A DNA stretch of 64,000 bases from contig NZ_JXTE01000040.1 in assembly GCF_000972385.1 (NCBI RefSeq), forward strand, positions 15,476 to 79,475. The letters run 5' to 3'. Each line of letters begins with the position of its first letter. Positions within the stretch are counted from its first letter, which is position 1. The notes under the pieces are model-generated. The model did not search any database. It saw nothing but the letters and a program-made list of their open reading frames with translations, and was not told the origin of the DNA. Source of the stretch: Streptomyces sp. WM6386. Its GTDB lineage: Bacteria; Actinomycetota; Actinomycetes; Streptomycetales; Streptomycetaceae. Made by a program: the position numbers and the translations under genes. Of this stretch, positions 1 to 8,238 are shown piece after piece.

Positions 1-1795
1 GTGCGCTCTCGGCGCCGCGGACGTGGCCGCGGACCGGGATGCCGCCGCCGGAGGAGGCCGGGGGAGCTTCGAGGGTGGCGACCGCGGCGAGCTTGTGCGT
101 GCCGTCGGCGGCGGGCTGCGTCTCGGAGGTGGCGGCCCAGCTGGGGACGCGCTCCTCGGAGGCGGCCGGAGCCTCGGTCACTGTCTCCTCGGAAGGAGCG
201 GCCTCCTGTGCCAGCGCACCCTTCGTCCGCAACGGAACCTCCTTGATGAACAGCGTGATCAGGAAGGCGACCGCCGCCAGGGCCGCCGCGATCAGGAACA
301 CGTCCGCGATGCCGTGGCCGTAGGCGCTCTCCATGACGGTGCGCAGCGGGGCGGGCAGCTTGTCCATGTCCGGGATCTCGCCGGTGGAGCTCGAACCGGA
401 GGCGAGGGAGGCGTACTTGGGGCCGAGGTCGGTGATGCCGTCCTTGGCGTAGTCGGTGATGCGGTGGGCCATGACGGCACCGAGCGCCGAGACGCCCATG
501 GCACCGCCGAGGGACCGGAAGAAGGTGACCGTGGAGCTGGCGGCGCCGAGGTCGGAGGGCTCGACCTGGTTCTGGGTGCACAGGACCAGGTTCTGCATCA
601 TCATGCCGATGCCGAGACCCAGCAGGGCCATGAAGACCGCGGCCTTCCAGTACTCCGTGTCGTACCGGATGGTGCCCAGCAGACCGAGGCCGGCCGTGAC
701 GAGCACGCCACCGCTGACCAGCCAGGCCTTCCACTTGCCGGTGCGGGTGATGAGCTGCCCGGAGACGGTCGAGGAGACGAACAGACCGGCGATCATCGGG
801 ATCGTCATGACGCCCGACATCGTGGGGGACTTGTCGCGGGCCAGCTGGAAGTACTGGCTGAAGAAGACCGTGCCGGAGAACATCGCGACGCCCACGAACA
901 TCGAGGCGATCGACGACAGGGTGATGGTGCGGTTGCGGAACAGCCGCAGCGGGATGATCGGCTCGCTGGCCCTCGACTCGACGAGCACGAAGATCAGGCC
1001 GAGCGCGATCGAGCCGCCGACCATCGCGTACGTCTGCCAGGAGATCCAGTCGTACTTGTCACCGGCGAAGGTGACCCAGACCAGCAGCAACGAGACGGCC
1101 GCCGAGATGAAGAACGCGCCGGACCAGTCGACCTTGACGTCCCGCTTCACGACGGGCAGGTGCAGGGTCTTCTGGAGCACGATCAGCGCGATGACCGCGA
1201 ACGGCACACCGACGTAGAAGCACCAGCGCCAGCCGAGCCACGACGTGTCGGTGATGACACCGCCGAGCAGCGGACCGCCGACGGTGGCGACGGCGAAGGT
1301 CGCGCCCAGGTAGCCGGAGTAACGCCCGCGCTCACGCGGGGAGATCATCGCGGCCATCACGATCTGCGCGAGGGCGGACAGACCGCCGACGCCGATGCCC
1401 TGGACGACACGGAAGGCGATCAGCGTGCCGGCGTTCTGGGACAGACCCGCGGCCGCCGATCCCAGCACATAGATGACGAGCGCTATCTGGACGAGCGCCT
1501 TCTTGCTGTACAGGTCCGACAGCTTGCCCCACAGGGGTGTGGCCGCGGTCATGGACAGCAGGGCTGCGGTGACGACCCAGGTGTAGGCGGACTGGCCGCC
1601 GCCGAGGTCGCCGATGATCTCCGGGAGGGCGTTCGAGACGATCGTGGACGACAGGATCGCCACGAACATCCCGAGCAGCAGCCCGGAGAGGGCTTCCATG
1701 ATCTGCCGGTGTGTCATGGGTTCGTGCCCGGAGTGCGCAGTGCCTCCCCCGTGCTTGGCGTGAGCCCGCACACCGGCTGGTGTGGTCGTTGCCAT
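1..1795 (-). CDS. MFS multidrug exporter, DHA2 (EmrB/QacA) type, C-terminus off window
   Basis: This is a drug:proton antiporter of the 14-helix DHA2 group, expected in the cytoplasmic membrane. The reverse-strand reading frame stays open from an ATG at 1795 to the window edge, about 598 codons. The N-terminus MTHRQIMEALSGLLLGMF leads into helix 1. The motif-C signature GGPLLGGVITD and the helix-loop motif LWGKLSDLYSKK are both present. A long alanine/serine-rich cytoplasmic tail follows the last helix near the left edge. It lies 13 bp downstream of a MarR gene on the same strand, so the pair is probably one transcript repressed by that MarR protein. The true stop lies outside the window and the substrate cannot be predicted. 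Confidence 0.93.
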   Translation of the reverse strand, partial: MATTTPAGVRAHAKHGGGTAHSGHEPMTHRQIMEALSGLLLGMFVAILSSTIVSNALPEIIGDLGGGQSAYTWVVTAALLSMTAATPLWGKLSDLYSKKALVQIALVIYVLGSAAAGLSQNAGTLIAFRVVQGIGVGGLSALAQIVMAAMISPRERGRYSGYLGATFAVATVGGPLLGGVITDTSWLGWRWCFYVGVPFAVIALIVLQKTLHLPVVKRDVKVDWSGAFFISAAVSLLLVWVTFAGDKYDWISWQTYAMVGGSIALGLIFVLVESRASEPIIPLRLFRNRTITLSSIASMFVGVAMFSGTVFFSQYFQLARDKSPTMSGVMTIPMIAGLFVSSTVSGQLITRTGKWKAWLVSGGVLVTAGLGLLGTIRYDTEYWKAAVFMALLGLGIGMMMQNLVLCTQNQVEPSDLGAASSTVTFFRSLGGAMGVSALGAVMAHRITDYAKDGITDLGPKYASLASGSSSTGEIPDMDKLPAPLRTVMESAYGHGIADVFLIAAALAAVAFLITLFIKEVPLRTKGALAQEAAPSEETVTEAPAASEERVPSWAATSETQPAADGTHKLAAVATLEAPPASSGGGIPVRGHVRGAESA

Positions 1796-1808
1796 GGGCT
1801 TCCTTTGC

Positions 1809-2291
1809 TTATGTGTTTGCGGGTGTACGGGTGGTCTCTTCGAATACGCGAGGGGCGGCGGTACGGCAGTCGTCGAAGCTGGCCCTGAGCCGGGCCATGA
1901 GGCCGGTCAGCTGGGCCACCTCTTCGTCGCTCCAGTCGCCCAGCCGCTCGGCGAGCAGCTCGGAGGTCCGCCGCGACAGCTTTTCGAGCTGGGCCAGACC
2001 CACGGGGGTGAGGTGCAGGATGCGGGAGCGCTTGTCCGCCGGGTCGGGGGACCGGTCGATCCAGCCCCGCTCGGCGAGATGCGCCGCATGCCGGCTGGTC
2101 ACCGACATGTCCACGGCGAGCAGCTCCGAGAGCTTGCTCATGCGCATGTCCCCGTGACGGGCGAGCAGCGTCAGTACGGCGGCGGAACCGGCGGGACAGT
2201 CGGACGGCAGGATCCGCCCCATCTCCCGTTTCACGGCTCCGAAGGCACTGAACTGACGCATCAGCTCCTCGTACTGCGCCTGCGCGGCCAT
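1809..2291 (-). CDS. MarR-family transcriptional regulator
   Basis: This 160-residue winged-helix repressor probably controls the exporter just downstream. The start ATG at 2291 has a strong GGAGG seven bases before it; an upstream in-frame extension to 2450 lacks this and runs through the operator region, so I reject it. The central part (MSKLSELLAVDMSVTSRHAA) is the MarR helix-turn-helix, followed by the wing with DPADKRSRILHLTPVG, the usual D-x-R-x motif of the family. Length fits MarR proteins. Three palindromic sites lie directly upstream, which suggests autoregulation released by a ligand, perhaps an exporter substrate. Confidence 0.93.
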   Translation of the reverse strand: MAAQAQYEELMRQFSAFGAVKREMGRILPSDCPAGSAAVLTLLARHGDMRMSKLSELLAVDMSVTSRHAAHLAERGWIDRSPDPADKRSRILHLTPVGLAQLEKLSRRTSELLAERLGDWSDEEVAQLTGLMARLRASFDDCRTAAPRVFEETTRTPANT

Positions 2292-2307
2292 CACACCTCC
2301 TGTATTC

Positions 2308-2393
2308 GTTGCTTGGGGCAACCATAGGAGCGGTTGGTTGCTACAGGCAAATAAAACGACGTGAGTGCGACATAAAAACTTGGCAAAGGCAAG
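2308..2393. promoter_or_regulatory. Three GTTGC-N5-GCAAC type palindromes (probable MarR operators)
   Basis: Three sites with the same layout precede the MarR gene: GTTGCTTGGGGCAAC at 2308-2322, GTTGCTACAGGCAAA at 2337-2351 and CTTGGCAAAGGCAAG at 2379-2393. Start-to-start spacings are 29 and 42 bp, close to three and four helical turns. The half site TTGC/GCAA with a 5-bp spacer is typical of dimeric MarR operators. Binding by this MarR protein is inferred from position. Confidence 0.7.
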
Positions 2394-2452
2394 TATTGCG
2401 GAAGTAAATCGGCAGGTGGCGGTCAAGGAAGGAAGGCTGCCTGAACCCACCT

Positions 2453-2482
2453 AGGGGCGCGGGGAACCGCGCGACCAGCCAC
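2453..2482 (+). repeat. Dispersed Streptomyces 30-bp intergenic repeat, copy 1
   Basis: This G+C-rich intergenic stretch (GGGGCGCGGGGAAC followed by CGCGCGACCAGCCAC) recurs in inverted orientation at 8926-8955 with one substitution. From recall it is common between Streptomyces genes. It lies beyond the operator region upstream of the MarR gene. Confidence 0.75.
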
Positions 2483-2533
2483 GGACAACCGTCACTCGGC
2501 AACCATCCCGCACCCCTACGGCGATCCCCGCGC

Positions 2534-2562
2534 TTGGGCAGCCCCCGCGGATTCGCTAGTGT
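2534..2562 (+). promoter_or_regulatory. Probable promoter for a leaderless transcript
   Basis: TTGGGC (2534-2539) and TAGTGT (2557-2562) are separated by 17 bp. The expected transcription start falls at or within two bases of the ATG at 2571, and no Shine-Dalgarno sequence is visible. The downstream small gene is therefore probably read from a leaderless mRNA. Confidence 0.5.
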
Positions 2563-2570
2563 CTCGGTGC

Positions 2571-2765
2571 ATGGCTAACACCCAGGGCCCCCAGGGCAAC
2601 CACGACCCCGCCGGCAACACCCAGATGTTCCGCGCCTTCGTCGACGAGGCCCCGCAGGGCCCGCAGCAGGCCGCGGCCGCCTCCGGCCCGCGCCTCGGTC
2701 TGATCATCGGCGTCGTCGTCGCCGTGGCGATCGTCGCGGCGGTGGCCTGGCTGGCGCTCAGCTGA
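2571..2765 (+). CDS. Small tail-anchored membrane protein
   Basis: A 64-residue protein with a hydrophilic, Gln/Ala-rich N-terminal half and one hydrophobic helix at the extreme C-terminus (LGLIIGVVVAVAIVAAVAWL). It is therefore predicted to be tail-anchored in the membrane. The ATG at 2571 is preferred to the upstream GTG at 2559 because a well-spaced -35/-10 pair places the transcript start at this ATG. It ends 9 bp from the convergent lipoprotein gene. I do not recognise a function; similar short proteins next to sigN/sigF occur in other Streptomyces as far as I recall. Confidence 0.75.
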   Translation: MANTQGPQGNHDPAGNTQMFRAFVDEAPQGPQQAAAASGPRLGLIIGVVVAVAIVAAVAWLALS

Positions 2766-2774
2766 CCGGCGGGG

Positions 2775-3549
2775 CTACTTCCACCGGACGGACACGTCCC
2801 GCGTCTCGATGTGCATCCCGCGCGGCACCCTCCCCCACTCTCGGCTTCGCTCGAGCGGGGGGACCCCCATCGCGTCGACGCACACCGTCCAGGTCTTCTC
2901 CCTGCGCGCCCCCGCCCCGATCGGCGCCGGAAGCGCCACGGCCGACTCGACGGTCCCCCAGTCGATCCCGAGCGCGCCGATGATGTGCGTCCACGAAGGT
3001 GACGGTCCCCGAACGCACCGCGCTGCCGCCGGAGTTGCGGAGGACCAGGGTCACCTTCTCGCACCAGCGCTGATCGGTGGCCTCGCGCTCCGGATCGCTC
3101 ACGGTCAGGGCGGCGGGGGCGGCCGCCGATGCCGTAGGGCTCGGGCCGGCCGGTGAACTCGTAGGCGTACGACCGGGCTTGGCGCCCCCGGCCGAAGAGG
3201 CGGGACTGCTCGGAGCGTCCGCGGTCCCCGGTACGCCCCCCGTCTCCGGACTTCCCGGCGTGCCCGACACCGAGGACCGGCCCGGAGCACCCGCCTCCGA
3301 ACTCCCCTCCGCCCCCGGTGAGTCGGACCTGTCGGACCCCTCGGACCCGTCCAACGGCACGACCCGCACACCGCCCGTCGGTTCGGCGGCACCCGTGGGC
3401 TTCGTACCGCCCGCCGCCCCGACCGCGACGTATCCGTCACCGCCGCCGCTCCCGCAGCCGACCAGGACCGCGCCCAGACAGACGACGGCCGCCGACGCGC
3501 CGATCACGGCGCCCCGACGGCCATGTGTCCATGTCGTCGCCCGAAGCAT
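2775..3549 (-). pseudogene. Secreted lipoprotein gene with frameshift and in-frame repeat insertion
   Basis: The product begins with a lipoprotein signal peptide (lipobox LVGC, Cys32), then a long Ser/Pro/Gly/Thr-rich linker and a C-terminal beta-type domain (WCEKVTLVLRNSGGSAVRSG). At about 2991-2995 the frame is lost. Removing one base restores a sensible end (THIIGALGIDWGTVESAV, later TWTVCVDA and HIETRDVSVRWK) that stops at 2775. Read as it stands, the frame runs to 2758 through low-quality Arg/Gly sequence and overlaps the neighbouring gene. Within the restored part a dispersed repeat (2828-2870) adds about 14 codons without breaking the frame. The frameshift may be real or a sequencing error. 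The conserved WCEKVTLVL start of the domain suggests it was once a functional exported protein; its role is unknown. Confidence 0.72.
2828..2870. repeat. Streptomyces palindromic repeat inserted inside a coding sequence
   Basis: The sequence has a C-rich arm, an internal CTCTCGGCTTCGCTCGAG and a G-rich arm followed by GGGGGGACCCCC, so it can fold as two adjacent hairpins. The same motif is familiar as a dispersed intergenic element in Streptomyces. Here it lies inside the lipoprotein reading frame, and the frame remains open through it. Confidence 0.65.
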
Positions 3550-3635
3550 CGCGCTGGGGGTGCCCCCTCTGAGGGAGTGGCTGACACTCCGTCAGTAAGG
3601 AAGGCCCCTGCGGAACTTCCGTCGCTCCTGGACCG

Positions 3636-4523
3636 TCAGTCCGAGATCAGCCCCTCGCGCAGCTGCGCCAGCGTCCGCGTCAGCAACCGGGAGACGTGCA
3701 TCTGGGAGATGCCGACCTCCTCGCCGATCTGCGACTGGGTCATGTTGGCGAAGAAGCGCAGCATGATGATCTGGCGCTCGCGGGGCGGGAGTTTGGCGAG
3801 CAGGGGCTTGAGGGACTCGCGGTACTCGACGCCTTCGAGGGCCGTGTCCTCGTAGCCGAGCCGGTCGGCCAGGGAGCCCTCGCCGCCGTCGTCCTCCGGG
3901 GCCGGGGAGTCCAGCGAGGAGGCGGTGTACGCGTTGCCGACCGCGAGGCCGTCGACGACGTCCTCCTCCGACACGCCCAGCACCACGGCGAGTTCGGCGA
4001 CGGTCGGGGAGCGGTCCAGCTTCTGCGAGAGCTCGTCGCTGGCCTTGGTGAGGGCCAGGCGCAGCTCCTGCAGCCGGCGCGGGACGCGCACCGACCAGGA
4101 CGTGTCGCGGAAGAACCGCTTGATCTCGCCCACGACCGTCGGCATCGCGAACGTCGGGAATTCCACGCCGCGTTCGCAGTCGAAGCGGTCGATCGCCTTG
4201 ATCAGGCCGATGGTGCCGACCTGGACGATGTCCTCCATCGGCTCGTTGCGCGAGCGGAAGCGGGCCGCCGCGTAGCGCACCAGTGGGAGGTTGAGCTCGA
4301 TGAGGGTGTCCCGGACGTACACACGCTCGGGGCTGTTCTCGTCGAGGGCGGCGAGCCGCAGGAAGAGGGAGCGGGACAGGGTGCGGGTGTCGAGGGCCCC
4401 CGAGGTCACCGGCAGGGCCGGAGCCTCTACGGCGGCCTCGACAGCCGGGTTGTCGTCGAGCGCGGGCGCAGCCTCGCTCTTGATGAGCGTGAGCACCTTC
4501 GAGCTGCCCTGGTCTGCGGACAT
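3636..4523 (-). CDS. sigN: SigB/SigF-type RNA polymerase sigma factor (sigN-like)
   Basis: This 295-residue group 3 sigma factor recruits RNA polymerase to stress or development promoters. Region 2 is complete ([20 protein letters not shown], then [15 protein letters not shown] and [15 protein letters not shown]). Region 3 includes [12 protein letters not shown]. Region 4 ends in the helix-turn-helix [19 protein letters not shown]. The N-terminal 50 residues are variable. The gene lies 302 bp downstream of a second, closely related sigma gene on the same strand. In S. coelicolor the sigN and sigF genes sit side by side in this way, so the name rests on synteny recalled from memory. No anti-sigma gene is adjacent. 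Confidence 0.9.
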   Translation of the reverse strand: MSADQGSSKVLTLIKSEAAPALDDNPAVEAAVEAPALPVTSGALDTRTLSRSLFLRLAALDENSPERVYVRDTLIELNLPLVRYAAARFRSRNEPMEDIVQVGTIGLIKAIDRFDCERGVEFPTFAMPTVVGEIKRFFRDTSWSVRVPRRLQELRLALTKASDELSQKLDRSPTVAELAVVLGVSEEDVVDGLAVGNAYTASSLDSPAPEDDGGEGSLADRLGYEDTALEGVEYRESLKPLLAKLPPRERQIIMLRFFANMTQSQIGEEVGISQMHVSRLLTRTLAQLREGLISD

Positions 4524-4636
4524 GCCACCCCCTTTGGGTCGCGGGACGGTCGCGGCGAACGCTCCATCGAGGAACGTCAGCCTTCACCTGAATACCGGAG
4601 CCGAAGCCCCGGCAAACGCTCTGCCGGAAGAATGTC

Positions 4637-4671
4637 ACATGTCGGCAACACGCTGTAGTGACATGTCGACA
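4637..4671. promoter_or_regulatory. Direct repeat ACATGTCGNCA upstream of the sigN-like gene
   Basis: ACATGTCGGCA at 4637-4647 and ACATGTCGACA at 4661-4671 are direct repeats 24 bp apart, about 115-150 bp upstream of the sigma gene start. They flank a possible promoter region in an otherwise unstructured gap. A regulator site is possible; the binder is unknown. Confidence 0.4.
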
Positions 4672-4825
4672 CGTGAGACGTGAATCCGCCCTGGATAAAG
4701 GGGGTCTGACGGTTTTTCGGCGCAGAAGTGTCGGGAACGTACCTGGTGAGCGATTCGCTCGTGCCGGTTACGCCTCGATCCTGCTTGCGAACTGGGGTGT
4801 TCCGGAACGCGCCCCCGTGCGCCTC

Positions 4826-5674
4826 TTATGCATCGATCCGATTGGCGGATCGCAGCCGCTGGAAGCTACGCGCGAGTAGCCGCGAGACATGCATCTGGGA
4901 GACACCGAGTTCCGCGCTGATTTGCGACTGGGTGAGATTGCTGTAGTAGCGCAGCAGAAGGATTCGCTGTTCGCGTTCCGGCAGTTGGACCAGCAGATGC
5001 CGTACGAGGTCGCGGTGCTCCACACCGTCCAGCGCCGGGTCCTCGTAGCCGAGCCGGTCCAGCAGTCCGGGAAGGCCGTCGCCCTCCTGCGCGGCCTCCA
5101 GGGAGGTCGCGTGGTACGAGCGCCCGGCCTCGATGCAGGACAGCACCTCGTCCTCGCCGATGCGCAGCCGCTCGGCGATCTCGGCGGTGGTCGGGGTGCG
5201 CCCGAAGGCGGTCGTCAGGTCCTCGGTGGCACCGTTGACCTGCACCCACAGCTCGTGGAGCCGACGGGGCACGTGGACGGTCCGCACGTTGTCACGGAAG
5301 TACCGCTTGATCTCGCCGACGACGGTCGGCATCGCGAACGTCGGGAACTGCACGCCCCGGTCCGGGTCGAAGCGGTCGATCGCGTTGATGAGCCCGATCG
5401 TGCCGACCTGGATCACGTCCTCCATCGGCTCGTTGCGGGAGCGGAAGCGGGCGGCCGCGTAGCGCACGAGCGGGAGGTTGGCCTCGATGAGCGCCCCGCG
5501 TACCCGGTTGTGCTCCGGCGTGCCCGGCTGGACCTCCTTGAGCTGGGCGAAGAGCACCTGGGTGAGCGCCCGGGTGTCGGCGCCGCGGCTGCGCTGGGGG
5601 GCGGCGGGCGCCGGGGTCTGGGCGGGCGCCTCTTCCTGGGGCGGCGCAGTACTGGCCGACACGGTCAACGCCAC
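4826..5674 (-). CDS. sigF: SigB/SigF-type RNA polymerase sigma factor (sigF-like)
   Basis: This 282-residue sigma factor is closely related to the neighbour at 3636-4523. Regions 2 and 4 share long identical runs, such as [16 protein letters not shown] and [15 protein letters not shown]. The N-terminus is Ala/Pro-rich and variable. Region 4 ([19 protein letters not shown]) ends close to the C-terminus. SigF of Streptomyces acts late in spore maturation; assignment here is by order and similarity. The start is uncertain: the frame begins at GTG 5674, whose ribosome site is poorly spaced, while GTG 5662 lies 11 bases after GAGG and is an equally good choice. The stop is TAA at 4826-4828, unusual for this base composition. 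Confidence 0.88.
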   Translation of the reverse strand: MALTVSASTAPPQEEAPAQTPAPAAPQRSRGADTRALTQVLFAQLKEVQPGTPEHNRVRGALIEANLPLVRYAAARFRSRNEPMEDVIQVGTIGLINAIDRFDPDRGVQFPTFAMPTVVGEIKRYFRDNVRTVHVPRRLHELWVQVNGATEDLTTAFGRTPTTAEIAERLRIGEDEVLSCIEAGRSYHATSLEAAQEGDGLPGLLDRLGYEDPALDGVEHRDLVRHLLVQLPEREQRILLLRYYSNLTQSQISAELGVSQMHVSRLLARSFQRLRSANRIDA

Positions 5675-5803
5675 CTCTTCATCGGTCTACATCGGTCAAC
5701 TCATCCGTCAAAAGCGGTCATAGCATCACAAGACATGTGCACTGTGTGCAAGCACCGCATAACCCCGTGTTGAGGGAAGAGTTGGGGCACAAGACGCACG
5801 AAA

Positions 5804-5828
5804 GCCCCCCGCCGTTCCGGCGAGGGGC
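5804..5828 (-). terminator. Hairpin terminator after the Dabb gene
   Basis: GCCCCCCGCCG and CGGCGAGGGGC pair across the loop TTC with one mismatch. The hairpin lies 20 bp beyond the stop of the leftward gene ending at 5849. Confidence 0.6.
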
Positions 5829-5848
5829 CATGCGAGGTGAGGGGGAGC

Positions 5849-6142
5849 TCAGTACGCGTAGTCCGCGATCACCCAGGTGGCGAACTCCTTCCAGAGCGCC
5901 ACTCCCGCCTGGTGCTCCGGGTGCTCCACGTACCGGCGCAGCGCGTCCGCGTCCTCGAACCCCGAGTTGATGGCGAAGTCGTAGGCGATGGGCCGGTCGC
6001 TGAGGTTCCAGCCCAGCTCCCAGAAGCGGATGTCCTCGATCTTGCCGTCGAGGGCGCGGAAGGCCTCGACGCCCTTCACGACCCGCGGGTCGTCACGCTC
6101 GACGCCCTCGTTGAGCTTGAAGAGGACAAGGTGGCGGATCAT
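5849..6142 (-). CDS. Dabb (stress-responsive A/B barrel) domain protein
   Basis: A 97-residue single-domain protein. It opens with MIRHLVLFKLNEG, the first strand of the Dabb fold, and ends with EHPEHQAGVALWKEFATWV, the helix typical of the family. The middle part has WELGWNLSDRPIAYDFAI. Such proteins form ferredoxin-like dimers; several have no known activity and some act as small-molecule cyclases in polyketide pathways. No biosynthetic genes are nearby, so a housekeeping or stress role is more likely. The ATG at 6142 follows GGGAG with suitable spacing. Confidence 0.85.
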   Translation of the reverse strand: MIRHLVLFKLNEGVERDDPRVVKGVEAFRALDGKIEDIRFWELGWNLSDRPIAYDFAINSGFEDADALRRYVEHPEHQAGVALWKEFATWVIADYAY

Positions 6143-6168
6143 GTGCGCTCCCAGCTTCCGATCAGCCG

Positions 6169-6345
6169 CTACTGCGCCCCGTCGGCGAGCCAGGTGAAGA
6201 AGTCACCGACGGCCTTGGCGGCATCCGATATGCCCTCGAACCCTATCTGGACGTAGTCCGCCGCCTTGGCCGGGTCCGTGATGATCACGTACAGAATGAA
6301 GACCACGAGTATGTAGACAGCGGCCTTTTTAGAATTCACCGCCAT
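6169..6345 (-). CDS. Short membrane protein (58 residues)
   Basis: The product starts MAVNSKKAAVYILVVFILY: a basic cap followed by one transmembrane helix. A short amphipathic segment (DAAKAVGDFFTWLADGAQ) ends it. The ATG at 6345 is preceded by GGGGAGG at ideal spacing, which is the main evidence that this short frame is translated. It is 26 bp upstream of the Dabb gene on the same strand and may be co-transcribed with it. Family unknown. Confidence 0.75.
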   Translation of the reverse strand: MAVNSKKAAVYILVVFILYVIITDPAKAADYVQIGFEGISDAAKAVGDFFTWLADGAQ

Positions 6346-6489
6346 CGCGGCCTCCCCCGTGACTGTCGTGCCTGTTGGGACTCCTGTGCCGGCCGCGAGT
6401 GTAACTTCCGCACATCACATTTAAGGACCAACGACCTGCGGTTCTGGGCCCTTTGTCGAGCCCGTGGAGCCCAGGCCCCGGCACGCACG

Positions 6490-6517
6490 AAGGGCCCCGT
6501 CTCTCGACGGGGCCCTT
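6490..6517 (-). terminator. Terminator downstream of tRNA-Ser(CGA)
   Basis: AAGGGCCCCGTC and GACGGGGCCCTT form a perfect 12-bp stem with loop TCTC, seven bases beyond the tRNA 3' end. Confidence 0.85.
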
Positions 6518-6523
6518 CTGAAG

Positions 6524-6610
6524 CGGTAGCGGAGGGATTTGAACCCTCGGTGACTTGCGCCACACTCGCTTTCGAGGCGAGCTCCTTCGGCCGCTCGGAC
6601 ACGCTACCGA
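6524..6610 (-). tRNA. tRNA-Ser (anticodon CGA)
   Basis: The reverse strand gives an 87-nt class II tRNA. The acceptor stem GGTAGCG pairs with CGCTACC and the discriminator is G. The anticodon stem-loop is CTCGC-CTCGAAA-GCGAG, giving CGA (reads UCG). A long variable arm and the T-loop GGTTCAAATCC follow. No CCA is encoded. Confidence 0.95.
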
Positions 6611-6652
6611 GAGAGACCTTACAACACGGTGGGGCCTGCTCTGAAATCGGTA

Positions 6653-7078
6653 TTACCGGGTCCGGAAGAAGTCCGTGAGGAGCCGCGCGCACTCCTCGGC
6701 GAGCACCCCCTCGATCACCTCGGGACGGTGGTTGAGCCGCCGGTCCCGTACGACGTCCCAGAGCGAGCCGGCCGCGCCGGCCTTGTCGTCACGGGCGCCG
6801 TAGACGACGCGGTCCACGCGGGACTGCACCAGCGCGCCCGCGCACATCGTGCAGGGTTCCAGGGTGACGACCAGCGTGCAGCCGGTCAGCCGCCACCCTC
6901 CGAGTTCCGCGGCCGCCCGGCGCATCGCCAGGATCTCCGCGTGGGCGGTCGGGTCACCGACCGCCTCGCGTTCGTTGTGCCCGGTCCCGAGCACGGTCGT
7001 GCCGTCCGGGGCCAGGACGACGGCCCCCACCGGCACATCCGGGCCCGCCCGCCCGGCCTCGTCCAGGGCGAGCCGCAT
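6653..7078 (-). CDS. tadA: tRNA-specific adenosine deaminase
   Basis: TadA converts adenosine 34 of tRNA-Arg(ACG) to inosine. The zinc and catalytic residues are present: His46 and Glu48 in the HAE motif, and Cys76/Cys79 in PCTMC. Residues MRLALDEAG form the usual first helix, and the protein ends FFRTR at 141 residues, slightly short for the family. The in-frame sequence upstream of ATG 7078 has no ATG or GTG before the previous gene, so this start is nearly forced. The gene is 56 bp downstream of its conserved partner and just upstream of a serine tRNA. Confidence 0.93.
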   Translation of the reverse strand: MRLALDEAGRAGPDVPVGAVVLAPDGTTVLGTGHNEREAVGDPTAHAEILAMRRAAAELGGWRLTGCTLVVTLEPCTMCAGALVQSRVDRVVYGARDDKAGAAGSLWDVVRDRRLNHRPEVIEGVLAEECARLLTDFFRTR

Positions 7079-7134
7079 CGCGGCTCGCCAGCGGTCGCGT
7101 ACCGGGTCAGGGGGGCCCTCGGTGGTCTCCCCGG

Positions 7135-7671
7135 TCAGCGGACGGTCTCCAGGACCTCCGAGGCGCCCAGGGACTCGGCGATCTCGGTGAGCGCATCCGT
7201 CGACAGGGACTTCAGCTCCTTCTCGCTGACACCCAGGTCGTCGAGGACGCCGGGGTCGCCGACCGGACCGTGGGGCACGGCCTCGGCGGAGCCGCCGCTC
7301 TCGGCGTCGTCCCCGTCCTCGTCCCCGTCCTCACCGTCCTCGGTGCCGTCGAGATCGAGGGCGTCCAGGTCGGGGTCGTCGTCCCCGGGCTCCCTTCCGA
7401 GCAGTTCGTCGGTGAGAAGGATCTCGCCGTAACTGCTGCGGGCAGCGGCGGCGGCGTCCGAGACGTAGATACGAGGGTCGTCCTCGCCGTCGATCCGGAC
7501 GACGCCGAACCAGGCGTCCTCCTGCTCGATGAGCACCAGCACCGTGTCGTCCTCGGGTGAGGCTTCACGGGCCAGGTCGGCCAGATCCGACAGGGTCTCC
7601 ACGTCGTCGAGCTCTTTGTCGCTCGCTTCCCACCCGTCTTCGGTGCGCGCGAGCAGTGCGGCGAAGTACAC
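7135..7671 (-). CDS. tRNA adenosine deaminase-associated protein
   Basis: The protein begins VYFAALLARTEDGW, then an N-terminal alpha/beta domain, a very acidic Asp/Glu/Gly linker (about residues 100-130) and a short helical tail (LSTDALTEIAESLGASEVLE). This matches the actinobacterial family named for its fixed position upstream of tadA; its biochemical role is not established. GTG at 7671 has GGGAGA six bases upstream; a start at ATG 7692 would add seven residues with no ribosome site. Probable operon with tadA. Confidence 0.85.
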   Translation of the reverse strand: MYFAALLARTEDGWEASDKELDDVETLSDLADLAREASPEDDTVLVLIEQEDAWFGVVRIDGEDDPRIYVSDAAAAARSSYGEILLTDELLGREPGDDDPDLDALDLDGTEDGEDGDEDGDDAESGGSAEAVPHGPVGDPGVLDDLGVSEKELKSLSTDALTEIAESLGASEVLETVR

Positions 7672-7914
7672 CGTGACTCTCCCACTGGTCATAGGCGTGC
7701 CGGTTGGGGGTCCCCCCGGCGGAGGCTATGGGCGGGGAGGCATTGGCTCCGAGCCCCACCCACTCGGAATCGTGGCAGAAACGGAGCGTTCAGGGGACGT
7801 CTTCGGCACCCTGTGTCCGCCCGTTTTGATCGTCCACCAGCGGGATCGTACGCGTCCCGGGCGCCCGGGACGTACGCGGGAGCCCGAAGGGAGGGGGTCG
7901 GCCTACCGGTTGGC

Positions 7915-8097
7915 CTACCAGCGGAAGGTGCGCATGCGCATCGCGTGACGCAGCCGGGCCGCCTTGGCGCGCCGTGGCTGGACGCGGTCGCGCAGCTCAC
8001 GGGCCTCGGCGAGGTCGCGCAGGAACTGGGCGCGGCGCCTGCGGCGCTCGGCGTCGGTCTCCTGTGGTGACTCCTGTGGTGACTCCTGGTTCGGCAT
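7915..8097 (-). CDS. Small Arg-rich hypothetical protein
   Basis: This 60-residue, very basic protein begins [19 protein letters not shown]. It continues with a predicted long helix ([17 protein letters not shown]) and ends in a basic stretch, [16 protein letters not shown]. The ESPQESPQE part comes from a tandem repeat of a 12-bp unit. The helix and charge suggest nucleic-acid or ribosome binding, but that is a guess. It diverges from upp, and the start at 8097 has only a weak ribosome site. An in-frame start at 8127 is also possible. Confidence 0.65.
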   Translation of the reverse strand: MPNQESPQESPQETDAERRRRRAQFLRDLAEARELRDRVQPRRAKAARLRHAMRMRTFRW

Positions 8098-8238
8098 CGG
8101 TACACCACCCCATTGCGTCCCTCCCACTTTCCCTCCGACGGGGGGTTTGATGCCAGCGGACGGGTGAAGCGGGGTTTGCCCCAGTCAGGGATGCCGCACG
8201 GGACGCCGGGGACAACGGGCCCGGTTAATGTTGTGGAC

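Noticed and set aside
23..1888. Long plus-strand frame of 621 codons
   Set aside because: It is antisense to the MFS exporter. Its Gly/Asp/Arg-rich composition and lack of any motif mark it as a shadow.
6336..6692. Minus-strand frame across tRNA-Ser(CGA)
   Set aside because: It runs through the tRNA and its terminator, so it cannot be a sensible coding region.
7700..7720. GGGGGTCCCCCC palindrome
   Set aside because: It resembles part of the dispersed repeat but is too short to call a copy or a terminator.
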